Both the position numbers and the translations under genes were made by a program. From contig NZ_LWQT01000098.1 in NCBI RefSeq assembly GCF_001650715.1, positions 62,001-126,000 on the forward strand: a stretch of 64,000 nt of DNA, read 5' to 3'. Numbering within the stretch: the stretch's first letter is position 1; each line of letters opens with the position of its first letter. This document shows positions 24,496 through 34,109 of this stretch, in pieces. The notes under the pieces were generated by a model that did not search any database, was not told the DNA's origin, and saw nothing but the letters and a program-made list of their open reading frames with translations. Source of the stretch: Paramagnetospirillum marisnigri. Its GTDB lineage: Bacteria > Pseudomonadota > Alphaproteobacteria > Rhodospirillales > Magnetospirillaceae.

Positions 24496-25914
24496 CTACT
24501 CCCAACCCAACGATTCCCGCAAATCGCTCATCAGGTGGGTCTGGATCAGGTTCATGCGATTGCCCGAGCGGGGATAGGTGACGGCGGTCACCACCACCAG
24601 ATCCTCGTCCACCAGTCGGCCCTGGCGCCACAACGCCTCCAGGCACTTGGCCACATGGTCGGTGCCGGTCTTCTGGAACGGGATGTCCAGGTATACCCCC
24701 TCCACCCCCGCATACAGGGCGAAGCAGCGCGCTGCCCGGGCATCGTCGCTGACCGCGATGATGGGCTGGTCGAGACCCTGCATGCTGAGCTGGCGGGCGG
24801 CGAAGCCCGAGCGGGTCACCGCGACGATCTTGGTCACCGGCAGCGAGCGGCAGATCAGGGCGATGGCCTGCTGGATGGCTTGGGGCACCCGCTCGGCCTT
24901 GGCCCTGGGTGGAACATGGCCGTCCACCAGAAAGCCCTCGGCGGCGGAGCAGACCCGGCGCATGGTACGCACCGCCTCGTCGGGATAGCGGCCGATGGCG
25001 GTCTCGCCCGACAGCATAACGGCGGCCGCCCCATCCAGCACCGCATTGGTGATGTCGGCGATCTCGGCCTTCACCGGCATGGGATTCTCGGCCATGGAAT
25101 GCATCATCTCGGTGGCGACGATGGTGGGCTTGCCCATGCGCTTGCCCGCTGCGATGATCTTCTTTTGCAGCAGGGCGATCTCTTCCAGGTTGACCTCGAT
25201 GGACAGATCGCCGCGATCGATCATCAAGCCGTCGGCCACAATGGCGATATCGTCCAGATCGGCCAGGGCGGCACGGGTTTCCACCTTGGCCACCAGCCGG
25301 GGGAAGACGCTGCCGACCTTGGCGCGGACCTGGGCCACGTCGCCCGCCGATTCCACGAAGGACAAGCCCAGGAAATCCACGCCGGTTTCCGCCGCCAGCG
25401 CCACCAGATCAAGGTCGTGGGCGCGCAGCGGCGCCGCCCCCAGGGTGACGCCGGGAATGTTGATGCCCTTGCGGTCCCCCATGATTCCGGCGGTTTCCGC
25501 CCGGCAGACGATGTCCGATCCCTCGATCGCCTCGACCTTGAAGCGGAACAGGCCGTCATTGCCCATGATCATGCCGCCGACCTGGACCTGTTCGGTCAGC
25601 TTGGGATGATCCACCGGGATGCGGCCCTCGGCGGGCTTGGCCCGGTCGGTGGTGAACACCACCCGATCGCCAACCGCGAAGGTCAGCGGCGTCTTGACGT
25701 CCACGGTGCGCACCTTGCGTCCGGGCAGGTCCAGCAGGATCGCCACCTGGGGCACCGCCTTGCGGATCAGGGCGATGGTGGCCCGGTGCCAGTCCAGCGT
25801 CGCCTGGGCGCCATTGAGCCGGGCGATGGTCATGCCCGCCTCGGCCAGACGCTTCAGCGCCTCTTCCGAGCAGGTGGCGGGGCCGATGGTGGCGACGATG
25901 CGGGTACGGTTCAT
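24496..25914 (-). CDS. divergent pyruvate kinase family protein
   Basis: A 472-residue pyruvate kinase-fold protein. Kept features are RTRIVATIGPAT, the catalytic lysine in VAKVETRAAL, the metal ligands (E in KVET, D in DRGDLSIEV) and ATEMMHSM. Unusual features: the RLNFSHG motif is RLNGAQA, so two groups that help bind potassium are lost, and LDTKGPEIR reads LDLPGRKVR, with Lys where K-dependent enzymes have Glu. That Glu-to-Lys change marks potassium-independent pyruvate kinases. It is the last gene of the sat/apsK operon; ATG 25914 follows the sat stop by one base, while a start at 25944 would overlap sat. It may be a specialised rather than glycolytic enzyme. Confidence 0.85.
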   Translation of the reverse strand: MNRTRIVATIGPATCSEEALKRLAEAGMTIARLNGAQATLDWHRATIALIRKAVPQVAILLDLPGRKVRTVDVKTPLTFAVGDRVVFTTDRAKPAEGRIPVDHPKLTEQVQVGGMIMGNDGLFRFKVEAIEGSDIVCRAETAGIMGDRKGINIPGVTLGAAPLRAHDLDLVALAAETGVDFLGLSFVESAGDVAQVRAKVGSVFPRLVAKVETRAALADLDDIAIVADGLMIDRGDLSIEVNLEEIALLQKKIIAAGKRMGKPTIVATEMMHSMAENPMPVKAEIADITNAVLDGAAAVMLSGETAIGRYPDEAVRTMRRVCSAAEGFLVDGHVPPRAKAERVPQAIQQAIALICRSLPVTKIVAVTRSGFAARQLSMQGLDQPIIAVSDDARAARCFALYAGVEGVYLDIPFQKTGTDHVAKCLEALWRQGRLVDEDLVVVTAVTYPRSGNRMNLIQTHLMSDLRESLGWE

Positions 25915-25915
25915 G

Positions 25916-26989
25916 CTATTCGCTCTTCTCGAACAAAGGGACATCGGCCAGCGCCTTCAGGATGGCGGGGCGGACGAAATGGGCATCGGGGGTTTCGCCC
26001 CCCAGCAACATGGCGCGGAAGCGGGTGCCCGACAGGTCGCTGATGGCATCGGGATGGCTGTCCACATGGGCGCAACTGCGCTCGGTGACGATACCGTCGC
26101 AGATGGCGCAGTGGAAGGGACCGGCCAGCCGCAGCACGGTGATGCCCAGTTCGCCATCGAAGCGGGCCACCATCTCGTGGGCCTCGTACTTGCCGTAATA
26201 GCTGCCCACCCCGGCATGGTCGCGCCCGACGATGAAATGGGTGCAGCCGTAATTGCGGCGGATGATGGCGTGGAACACCGCTTCGCGCGGGCCGGCATAG
26301 CGCATGGAGGTGGACAGCACGCCCAGCACCACCCGCTCGGGCGGCAGGAAGCCGCCGATCAGGGTACGATATCCGGCGATGATGGCGGCCGGGGTGTAGT
26401 CGCCCGCCTTCTTGCGGCCGATCAGCGGCTGGACGAACAAGCCATCGGTGACCTCGAGCCCCAGGCGCAGCAGGTATTCGTGCGCGCGATGGGGAACATT
26501 GCGGGTCTGGAACCCCACCACCGTGGTCCAGCCGCGCCGGGCGAATTCCGCCCGCGACTGTTCCGGCGTCAGCTCGTAGTCGGAAATATCCAGCCGCGCC
26601 CGCTTCAGCAGCCGCACCGGCCCGCCCACGAACACCTCGCCATCGGACAGGAACTGGGCCACGCCGGGATGATCGGCATCGGTGGTGCCGAACAGTTTGG
26701 CCGCGTCGCGAGGCCGGTCGCGACGGAACCAGCTTTCCGGCACAAGTTCGCCCACCGGCTCGCCCTGATAGGTCAAGGCGACGCGGGGCAGCCCCCGGAT
26801 CGCCTCGGCCCGGTCGGCATCCAGCGACAGGAACACCGGCAGCGGAAAGGGCTGGCCATCTGGCAGCCGCATGCGGTTCACCACCGATTCGAACTGATCC
26901 TCGGTCATGAAGCCGGTCAGCGGTGCGAAAGCGCCCAGGCCCAGCTTCTCCATCTCGAGATACTGGTCGCGGTTAAGGGCGATCTCCAT
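25916..26989 (-). CDS. sat: sulfate adenylyltransferase (ATP sulfurylase), single-chain type
   Basis: A 357-residue homo-oligomeric ATP sulfurylase, making adenylyl sulfate from ATP and sulfate. The ATP-binding motif is QTRNVPHRAHE (usually QTRNPxHRGHE) and the second is GRDHAGVGSYYG; both HxxH-type elements are intact. It is shorter than the usual roughly 390 residues because the N-terminal PUA-like part is compact. It lies 1 base after apsK and 1 base before the pyruvate kinase-like gene. This differs from the cysD/cysN pair many alphaproteobacteria use for assimilation, hinting at a dedicated use. Confidence 0.92.
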   Translation of the reverse strand: MEIALNRDQYLEMEKLGLGAFAPLTGFMTEDQFESVVNRMRLPDGQPFPLPVFLSLDADRAEAIRGLPRVALTYQGEPVGELVPESWFRRDRPRDAAKLFGTTDADHPGVAQFLSDGEVFVGGPVRLLKRARLDISDYELTPEQSRAEFARRGWTTVVGFQTRNVPHRAHEYLLRLGLEVTDGLFVQPLIGRKKAGDYTPAAIIAGYRTLIGGFLPPERVVLGVLSTSMRYAGPREAVFHAIIRRNYGCTHFIVGRDHAGVGSYYGKYEAHEMVARFDGELGITVLRLAGPFHCAICDGIVTERSCAHVDSHPDAISDLSGTRFRAMLLGGETPDAHFVRPAILKALADVPLFEKSE

Positions 26990-26990
26990 C

Positions 26991-27506
26991 TCAGGCGGCC
27001 CCCGCCAGACGGGGAACGAAGGCGATCAGCCGGTCGGCCAGGCTGTCCGGCGTGCCCGAGGCGGCATCCAGCACCAGATCGGGCGAAACCGGCGCCCGCC
27101 AGGGAATATCGAGGCCGACCACATCGCGGGTCTGGCCCGCATCATAGCGGCTATACAGGCCACGAGGATCGCGGCTGCGGGCGGTGTCCACCGATGCCTC
27201 CAGATAGACTTCCACATAATCACTGAAATTGGCCCGGTTCCAGGCCAACAGATCGGGATGGGCGTAAAGCGCCGCCACCAGCACCACTAGGCCCTGGGCG
27301 TCGAGCATGGCGGCCAGGGACTGGATGCGCTTGATCTGCACCACCCGGTCGGCCTCGCCATGGCCGAGATCGCCGCCGAACAGGGCGCGGACCTGATCGC
27401 CGTCCACGCTCACCAGTTCCGGCAATCGCGGCTTCAGCCGCCCGAATACGGTCTGGCACAAGGTGGTCTTGCCCACCGCCGACAGGCCGGTCACCCAGAT
27501 CACCAT
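26991..27506 (-). CDS. cysC: adenylylsulfate kinase family protein
   Basis: A 171-residue P-loop kinase of the APS kinase family. It has GLSAVGKTTL (family usually GLSGSGKST), VDGDQVRALFGGDLGH, and a lid-like RDPRGLYSRYDAGQTRDVVGLD in place of the usual RDxKGLYxKA motif. The expected product is PAPS. Because Campylobacter Cj1415, a CysC-like protein in a capsule cluster, acts as a cytidine diphosphoramidate kinase, a non-sulfate substrate is possible beside a glycan gene, although sat directly downstream argues for PAPS. ATG 27506 overlaps the end of the upstream gene by 7 bases. Confidence 0.85.
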   Translation of the reverse strand: MVIWVTGLSAVGKTTLCQTVFGRLKPRLPELVSVDGDQVRALFGGDLGHGEADRVVQIKRIQSLAAMLDAQGLVVLVAALYAHPDLLAWNRANFSDYVEVYLEASVDTARSRDPRGLYSRYDAGQTRDVVGLDIPWRAPVSPDLVLDAASGTPDSLADRLIAFVPRLAGAA

Positions 27507-28840
27507 GTGGGGCCGCCTTGGTTGGGGTCGAACAGGAACGCCCCCGGCAGGATTTCCTTGCGCAGCACCGTCGGCAGCAGATCGAGGAAGCGATCCTCGG
27601 AAGCCCCCAGATTGTAGATGGTCTGGCGGCATAATTCGGCGGCATGGGCCTGGAATGCCGGGTCCATCGCGGCCCGGACCCTGGTCGGCAGGTCCTCGAG
27701 GCATTCCGCCACCAGGCCGACCCGATCCCGGAGTTGGAAATAGGTCACGTCCGGATTGGCGGCCCGTGCGGCGGCATCGTTGGGGGAGAAGAACACCACC
27801 GGGCGACCGGTGGTGAAGGCGAAGGTGAAGGCGGTTCCCGACATATCGGTCACCAGCATTCGGGCGCGACCATAGGTGGTCATATAGTCGGAGGTAATGG
27901 CATCGACCTCGCAGCCGGGTAAGTCGGCCACCTCTTGCATCAAGGCAGCCACGGCGGGATTGGTGTGGGAATTAGGATGCGGCCGGAAGATGACGGTGTG
28001 ATCGGGAAATGACTGCCGCAGAGTGTCGATGATTCCACGCCCCCACCGCGCGACAGAAGCATATTCCTGCCACGATTCCAGGGTCATGGTGGGAGCGTAG
28101 ACCAGGGTCTTCTCCTCGCGGGCAACGGCGGCGAAAGCCCGGCGGTTGGCATCCAGCCGGGGATAGCCCATAGGAACCAGCTGAACCGGCTTCAGCGGCG
28201 CCACGCCAGCCTGATCGAACATGGTGAACACCCGCTTGGTGGCCGCCATGGAAGGCTCCGAAGGAACGAACACGTAGTCCATGGTCCGGACCAGTTCCAG
28301 GAAGTCCCTGGGATCGCCCAACGGGGAATCGAACACATCGTGCAGCATGATCACACGGGGTATCGGCCTGTCCGGCAGATCGGCGCACAGGGTGGTAATC
28401 ACCACCGCATCAAGAAAATCAAGCTGGTGCATCATGCCCAGCCCCGCGAAATAGGCGTTGTCGGCCTGCTCGAAAGCATCGTCGGCAATCTGACCGTAAA
28501 GCCGGAAGACAGTGTACCCCGCCGCTTCGAGCCGCTCGGACAGTGTGCCGAAATGCTTGCGGAACGCCTTGAGCGGCGCATAGAGGCCGATGGTCGGCCG
28601 GGCGGGATCGACACGGGCCCGCATAGTGTCGATCTGGGCCTGGAACAGCGCGCGACCAAAATGGGCCGCGAGTTGCTCATCATCGAATCCGCTGTACCAC
28701 GGGGTCTTTTCGATGAAGGCGATCAAGCTCTCCTCATCCGGCACCACCCGGCACATGATCGCCATATGGTCCGGAGAAGAATCCATCAAGAGGGTCAAGG
28801 CGCGGGCTACGCGCTCCAAGTCCTGCAAAGTCTTCTCCAC
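27500..28840 (-). CDS. CDP-glycerol glycerophosphotransferase-like enzyme
   Basis: A 446-residue cytoplasmic protein with the GT-B-like fold of the TagF/CDP-glycerol transferase family: TLVYAPTMTLESWQEY, IFRPHPNSHTNP, and near the C-terminus ARMLVTDMSGTAFTFAFTTGRPVVFF. The DMSGTAF loop is the usual nucleotide/phosphate motif (family DxSS). Such enzymes build poly(glycerol-phosphate)-type or capsular polymers. The N-terminal 120 residues are unfamiliar. It starts at GTG 28840 and is coupled to the APS kinase gene by a 7-base overlap, so it is likely the first gene of a four-gene operon for modifying a surface polymer; this is an inference. Confidence 0.75.
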   Translation of the reverse strand: MEKTLQDLERVARALTLLMDSSPDHMAIMCRVVPDEESLIAFIEKTPWYSGFDDEQLAAHFGRALFQAQIDTMRARVDPARPTIGLYAPLKAFRKHFGTLSERLEAAGYTVFRLYGQIADDAFEQADNAYFAGLGMMHQLDFLDAVVITTLCADLPDRPIPRVIMLHDVFDSPLGDPRDFLELVRTMDYVFVPSEPSMAATKRVFTMFDQAGVAPLKPVQLVPMGYPRLDANRRAFAAVAREEKTLVYAPTMTLESWQEYASVARWGRGIIDTLRQSFPDHTVIFRPHPNSHTNPAVAALMQEVADLPGCEVDAITSDYMTTYGRARMLVTDMSGTAFTFAFTTGRPVVFFSPNDAAARAANPDVTYFQLRDRVGLVAECLEDLPTRVRAAMDPAFQAHAAELCRQTIYNLGASEDRFLDLLPTVLRKEILPGAFLFDPNQGGPTW

Positions 28841-28915
28841 TCACCGCCCTGAGATCGCTCCGAGTGTGTCTTACCATGGTTAAGGAACGCTTACGCCGTC
28901 CCATGGCCTCCATGC

Positions 28916-28928
28916 TATATAGCCCGCA
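28916..28928 (+). promoter_or_regulatory. -10 box directly before arfB, suggesting a leaderless mRNA
   Basis: A tatata hexamer at 28916-28921 ends six bases before the arfB ATG (28928). Transcription from such a box would start at or next to the ATG, and no Shine-Dalgarno sequence is present, so the mRNA may be leaderless. The -35 element is weak (ttacgc at 28891-28896 with a long spacer). Confidence 0.4.
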
Positions 28929-29353
28929 TGATCGAGATCACCCACCATATCAGCATCGACGAGAAGGAAATCGAGGAAAGCTTCATCCGCGCCTCGGGTC
29001 CCGGCGGGCAGAACGTCAACAAGCTGTCCACCGCCGTGCAGCTCCGCTTTGACGCGCGGCGCTCACCATCGCTGCCCAATGAGGTGAGCATCCGCCTGCA
29101 AAAGCTGGCGGGGAGCCGCCTGACCCTGGACGGGATCATCGTCATCACCGCCCAGACCCACCGCAGCCAGGAGCGCAACCGCGCCGAGGCCCTGGCCAAG
29201 CTGGTGGAGATGATCCGGGAAGCCGCTAAGCCGCCTCCCCCTAAGCGCAAGCCGACCAAGCCCACCAAGGGCTCGCAACAGCGTCGGCTGGAGAGCAAGG
29301 GCAAGCGCTCGGAAATCAAGAGCGGCCGATCGGGGCGAATCGAGAGGGATTAG
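28928..29353 (+). CDS. arfB: alternative ribosome-rescue factor / peptidyl-tRNA hydrolase
   Basis: A 141-residue release-factor-like protein. The catalytic GGQ lies in SGPGGQNVNK near residue 26, and the basic C-terminal tail (KRKPTKPTKGSQQRR and beyond) is the element that enters the mRNA channel of stalled ribosomes. It lacks the codon-recognition domain of RF1/RF2. It hydrolyses peptidyl-tRNA on non-stop ribosomes. The gene is alone on its strand and ends with a 4-base overlap of the convergent membrane protein gene. Confidence 0.94.
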   Translation: MIEITHHISIDEKEIEESFIRASGPGGQNVNKLSTAVQLRFDARRSPSLPNEVSIRLQKLAGSRLTLDGIIVITAQTHRSQERNRAEALAKLVEMIREAAKPPPPKRKPTKPTKGSQQRRLESKGKRSEIKSGRSGRIERD

Positions 29354-29613
29354 CCTTTCTTCGCCCGGCCACGGGTGAAGCCGTCGATCATGACGATCAC
29401 CACCCCCAGCAGCGCCAGCATGGGCACCAACAGGCTGAAGAAGCTCATGACCGAGGTGGCGATGACCATAGCGGCGGGAAGGGCCAGGGCGGGATCGTCG
29501 CCCACCTGTGCCAGACGGCCCGAGACGATGGAATAAGCCCCTATCGCCGAGGCGACGCAGCTGATCACGGTGCCGATGGCGAACCAGGTCCAGGCCGGTG
29601 ACAGGGTCTTCAT
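29350..29613 (-). CDS. hypothetical small membrane protein, two helices
   Basis: An 87-residue protein with two membrane segments (about 8-30 and 45-78) and a short basic C-terminus (GFTRGRAKKG). ATG 29613 has gagga well placed upstream; an ORF start at 29661 would overlap the photolyase gene. It is the distal gene after the photolyase, and its stop region overlaps arfB on the other strand. No family is recognised. Confidence 0.6.
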   Translation of the reverse strand: MKTLSPAWTWFAIGTVISCVASAIGAYSIVSGRLAQVGDDPALALPAAMVIATSVMSFFSLLVPMLALLGVVIVMIDGFTRGRAKKG

Positions 29614-29657
29614 GCTGTTCCTCACTCCAGGGCTGGGCGGAGTTTGGCCCAGGCGGT

Positions 29658-31094
29658 TCATTGCCGCAACCGCGAAAAGGCGTCAAGCGCCCGCTTGCGC
29701 GCCAGATCATGATCCACCACCGGCCGGGGATAGTCGCGGCCCAGGGCAATTCCGGCCATGGCCAGTGCCTGGGAGGGTGCCCGCCACGGCTGGTGCAGCC
29801 AGCGGTCGGGCAAGCGGGCCAGTTCGGGGCACCAGCGGCGGACATAGCCGCCATCGGAATCGAACTTCTCGCCCTGAAGAGCGGGATTGAACACCCGGAA
29901 GAACGGCGCGGCGTCGGCGCCGCAGCCCGCCACCCATTGCCAGCTGGCCGAATTGCTGGCCAGATCGGCATCCACCAGGGTGTCCCAGAACCATGCCGCC
30001 CCGTCCGTCCAGGGCAGCAGCAGGTCCTTGACCAGGAACGACGCCACCACCATGCGCACCCGGTTATGCATCCAGCCGGTTTGCCAAAGCTGGCGCATGC
30101 CCGCATCCACCAGTGGATAACCGGTGCGGCCCCGCCGCCAGGCCTCCAGCCCCTCGGGATCGCTTCGCCAGTCCATGCGGGCGAAATCGGTATTGAGTGG
30201 CGCCCGGTCCATGTCGGGGGAACGCATCAGCAGATGGGCCGAGAACTCGCGCCAGCCCAGTTCGGCCAGGAAACGGTCGTGACCGGCCGAGGGCGGCGCG
30301 TCGAAGGCGGCATGGAACACCCGGCGCGGGCTGATCTCGCCGAAATGCAGATGCGGCGACAGACCCGAGGTTCCGTCCACCGCCGGGCGGTCGCGATCCC
30401 CGGCATAGGAGTCCAGACGCTCGGCCAGGAAGCGCGACAAGCGCCGGGCGGCATCGGCTTCGCCGGGGCGCCAGGTGTCGCGCAGCCCCCCGGCCCAGTC
30501 GGGAGTCTTGGGCAGCAGCCGCCAGTGTTCCAGCGCATCCCCCGCCGGAGCCGTGGCGCAAGGGATAAGACGTTCGGGCGCCGGGATGGGCCGCGTCGGC
30601 GGCGGCGCGGCCAGGCAGGCCCGCCAGAACGGAGTGAAGACCTTGAGCGGCGTCCCCAGCTTGCTGGTGACCCTGTCGGGCTCGAACAGCAGCGGGCTGC
30701 CCACCGCCCGCGCCACAAGCCCCGCCCCGGCGGCCCGGGCCGCCACCGCCGCCTCCTGCCGCGCCGCCCAGGGTTCGATCCGGCGGTTCCATACCACCGT
30801 GTCCGCCCCCACCATGCGGGCCGTCTCCGCAAGCATCTCGGCGGCCGGACCGCGCCGCAGCAGCAGCGGAACCCCCAACCGCTTCAGCCCCTCCCCCAGC
30901 CGGGCCAGGGAATGATGCAGCCACCAGCGCGATGCCCCGCCCTCGGCCCACGCTCCCGCAGAGTCCTCGTCATGGACATAGACCGGCAACACCGGCCGCC
31001 CGGTGGCGGCGGCCTCGGCCAGGGCGGGATTGTCGTCCAGGCGCAGGTCGCGACGGAACCAGACCAGGATCGGAGCGTCGGAAGGAGGCATCAT
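29658..31094 (-). CDS. phrB: deoxyribodipyrimidine photo-lyase, class I
   Basis: A 478-residue flavoprotein that repairs cyclobutane pyrimidine dimers using blue light. The N-terminal antenna domain starts VWFRRDLRLDDNPAL. The FAD domain has GTSGLSPHLHFGEISP, LGWREFSAHLL, TGYPLVDAGMRQLWQTGWMH and NRVRMVVASFLVKDLLLPW. DTLVDADLASNSASWQW is the photolyase-type active-site region. ATG 31094 (or 31091) has a gga element; 31106 is further upstream without one. Confidence 0.95.
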   Translation of the reverse strand: MMPPSDAPILVWFRRDLRLDDNPALAEAAATGRPVLPVYVHDEDSAGAWAEGGASRWWLHHSLARLGEGLKRLGVPLLLRRGPAAEMLAETARMVGADTVVWNRRIEPWAARQEAAVAARAAGAGLVARAVGSPLLFEPDRVTSKLGTPLKVFTPFWRACLAAPPPTRPIPAPERLIPCATAPAGDALEHWRLLPKTPDWAGGLRDTWRPGEADAARRLSRFLAERLDSYAGDRDRPAVDGTSGLSPHLHFGEISPRRVFHAAFDAPPSAGHDRFLAELGWREFSAHLLMRSPDMDRAPLNTDFARMDWRSDPEGLEAWRRGRTGYPLVDAGMRQLWQTGWMHNRVRMVVASFLVKDLLLPWTDGAAWFWDTLVDADLASNSASWQWVAGCGADAAPFFRVFNPALQGEKFDSDGGYVRRWCPELARLPDRWLHQPWRAPSQALAMAGIALGRDYPRPVVDHDLARKRALDAFSRLRQ

Positions 31095-31214
31095 GGATTC
31101 CGTCATAATTGGTCGTGGTTGGCGACAGTTCGAAGGTATATTTCACAACCAGCGCATACTACCATCCCTGGCAGTGGGATGGGCGACGATGGAGGGGGCT
31201 TCGGCCTGGTCGCC

Positions 31215-31625
31215 ATGCGAATATTCTGGCAAGAGTCCATGGGATTCGGCCTTTCCGGCATGGATGCCGAACATCGCCGGTTGGTCACGGGCCTCGACAA
31301 TGTATGTCTGGCCCTGCACGGGCGCAACCTTGGCGCCGCCGGTCATGCCCTGGCCGACTTCATCGACATCATGACCGGGCATTTCTCCACCGAGGAGGAT
31401 TTGCTGCGCCGCATGGGCGGCGACGCAGCCGAGCATCACCTGGCCGTCCACCGCATGACCGCGGAATTGACGGAGAATCTGCGGATCGCCATCGAAGTCG
31501 ACCGCAGCCTGGAACGGGCGGAATTTCTCGCCGCCGAACTGGTGACCCAGTGGATCAGACGCCTGTTCCACGAGGATGCCGCCCTGGCCGAGCGGATCAA
31601 GGCCCTGGGAGAGATTCCCGCCTAG
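31215..31625 (+). CDS. bacteriohemerythrin
   Basis: A 136-residue non-heme diiron O2-binding protein. The iron ligands are visible: MDAEHRRLVTGLDN, GHFSTEEDLLRRMG, HHLAVHRM and RLFHEDAAL. The domain fills the whole chain with no fused methyl-accepting domain, so a role in oxygen storage, delivery or sensing is plausible. ATG 31215 gives the family's MxIFWxES start. It faces the receiver gene tail to tail, the stops overlapping by 4 bases. A second hemerythrin is at 36739-37185. Confidence 0.88.
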   Translation: MRIFWQESMGFGLSGMDAEHRRLVTGLDNVCLALHGRNLGAAGHALADFIDIMTGHFSTEEDLLRRMGGDAAEHHLAVHRMTAELTENLRIAIEVDRSLERAEFLAAELVTQWIRRLFHEDAALAERIKALGEIPA

Positions 31626-32059
31626 GCCTTGCCTGCGCCGAGGGTCCGGTTCAGCAATTCGCGCAGTTGCGGTGCGTTGACGGGCTTGTGCAGCACCGGC
31701 ATGCCGGCTTCCACCGCTTCGCGAAGCCCGACCACGGTGACCGTGGTATCACCGGTCACCAGCACGCCGGGAATGTCGCGGCCATAGGCTTTACGCAAGG
31801 CCTCGATGGCGTCCAGGCCGGTATGGCCGTTCCCCAGGCGAAAATCCGCCAGGATGAAGCCTGGAACCGAGGTTTCCTCTTCGAGGACCGCCATGGCCTC
31901 ATCCACCGATTGAGCGGCGACTACGGGATAATCCCAGCTTTCGAACAGCATCTGATACCCGGCCAACACCACGGCTTCGTCCTCGATGACCACGATCACC
32001 GGGGAAGCACTGCCCGAGGGGGCACGCGATGACATGTCCTGACTCGCCAAAATAGCCAT
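31622..32059 (-). CDS. single-domain response regulator
   Basis: A 145-residue CheY-like receiver. The acidic pocket is VIEDEAV, the phospho-acceptor Asp is in FILADFRLG, the Thr/Ser is in VLVTGDTT and the Lys in LHKPVNAP. There is no output domain, so it acts through protein contacts. The N-terminal 17 residues are outside the fold; ATG 32035 could be the true start. No histidine kinase is adjacent, but two orphan kinases lie at 1535-3979 and 14194-17163. Confidence 0.88.
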   Translation of the reverse strand: MAILASQDMSSRAPSGSASPVIVVIEDEAVVLAGYQMLFESWDYPVVAAQSVDEAMAVLEEETSVPGFILADFRLGNGHTGLDAIEALRKAYGRDIPGVLVTGDTTVTVVGLREAVEAGMPVLHKPVNAPQLRELLNRTLGAGKA

Positions 32060-32241
32060 TCCATTTGTCCGGGAATTCCACCTACCGCAGATTATGCTCG
32101 AACTCCCTCAATGGTGAAACAGGTCCGTCGTCATACGATCTTATGCATTAGGCTGGTGGAGCCCGGGGTTGCGTTGCCGGGGGAATTTGTCCTTTACTCA
32201 GTTCCGCCAAGTTTCCTGGGGCGATAGAGAGCCAGACCTCC

Positions 32242-33253
32242 ATGACCGAAACCATCATCATGCCATCCGCCAACGCCTTGACCGAGGCCGATATCGATCC
32301 GACTCTGGATCTTCACGCCGAGATCGACCGGCTGCGCAAGGAGCGCAACGCGGTGATCCTGGCCCATTACTACCAGGAAGGCGAAATCCAGGACCTTGCC
32401 GATTTCGTCGGCGATTCCCTGGATCTGTCCCGCAAGGCCGCCGCCACCGACGCCGATATGATCGTCTTTTGCGGTGTGCGCTTCATGGGGGAGGTCGCCA
32501 AGATCCTGTCGCCGACCAAGCTGGTGGTGATCCCCGACGCGGATGCCGGATGCTCGCTCGAGGAAGGCTGCCGCCCCGAGGCCTTCAAGGCCTTCCGCGA
32601 GAAGCACCCCGACCACATCGCCGTCACCTACATCAACTGCTCGGCCGAGGTCAAAGCCCTGTCGGATGTGATCGTGACCTCGTCCAACGCCGAGACCATC
32701 ATCCGCCAGTTGCCCACCGACCGGCCGATCCTGTTCGCCCCCGACCGCCATCTGGGCGCCTATATGCAAAAGAAGACCGGCCGCCAGATGACCCTGTGGC
32801 CGGGTAGCTGCATCATCCACGAGCAGTTCTCCGAGAAGGAACTGGTCAAGCTGACGGTGCGCCATCCCCATGCCCTGGTCGCCGCCCATCCCGAATGCCC
32901 CGAGGGCATCCTGGCCCATGCCCATCATGTGGGCTCGACCCGCGCCATCCTGGACTTCGTCCTGGCCTCGGAGGCCAAGGAGTTCATCATCGCCACCGAG
33001 CAGCACATCATCCACCAGATGAGCAAGGCGGCACCGCACAAGACCTTCATCCCGGCCCCCGGCGCCGATGGCGGCTGTTCGTGTTCCAACTGCCCATTCA
33101 TGGCGCTGAACACCCTTGAGAAGATCTATCTCTGCCTCAGGAACGACGCCCCCGCCATCACGGTGCCCGAGGAGTTGCGCTTGGCCGCCCTGAAGCCGCT
33201 GGAGCGCATGCTGGAGATGAGCAAGTCGGTGCCCATGTCGGGAGCGGGTTCCA

Positions 33254-33264
<11 letters not shown>
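32242..33264 (+). CDS. nadA: quinolinate synthase
   Basis: A 340-residue [4Fe-4S] enzyme condensing iminoaspartate with dihydroxyacetone phosphate. Characteristic sequences are [34 protein letters not shown], the cluster cysteines in [19 protein letters not shown] and [12 protein letters not shown]. First gene of nadA-nadC-nadB. The ATG at 32242 is chosen because the conserved domain begins shortly after it; a weaker ribosome site precedes it. The next gene overlaps by 11 bases. Confidence 0.96.
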
Positions 33265-34108
<844 letters not shown>

Positions 34109-34109
34109 C

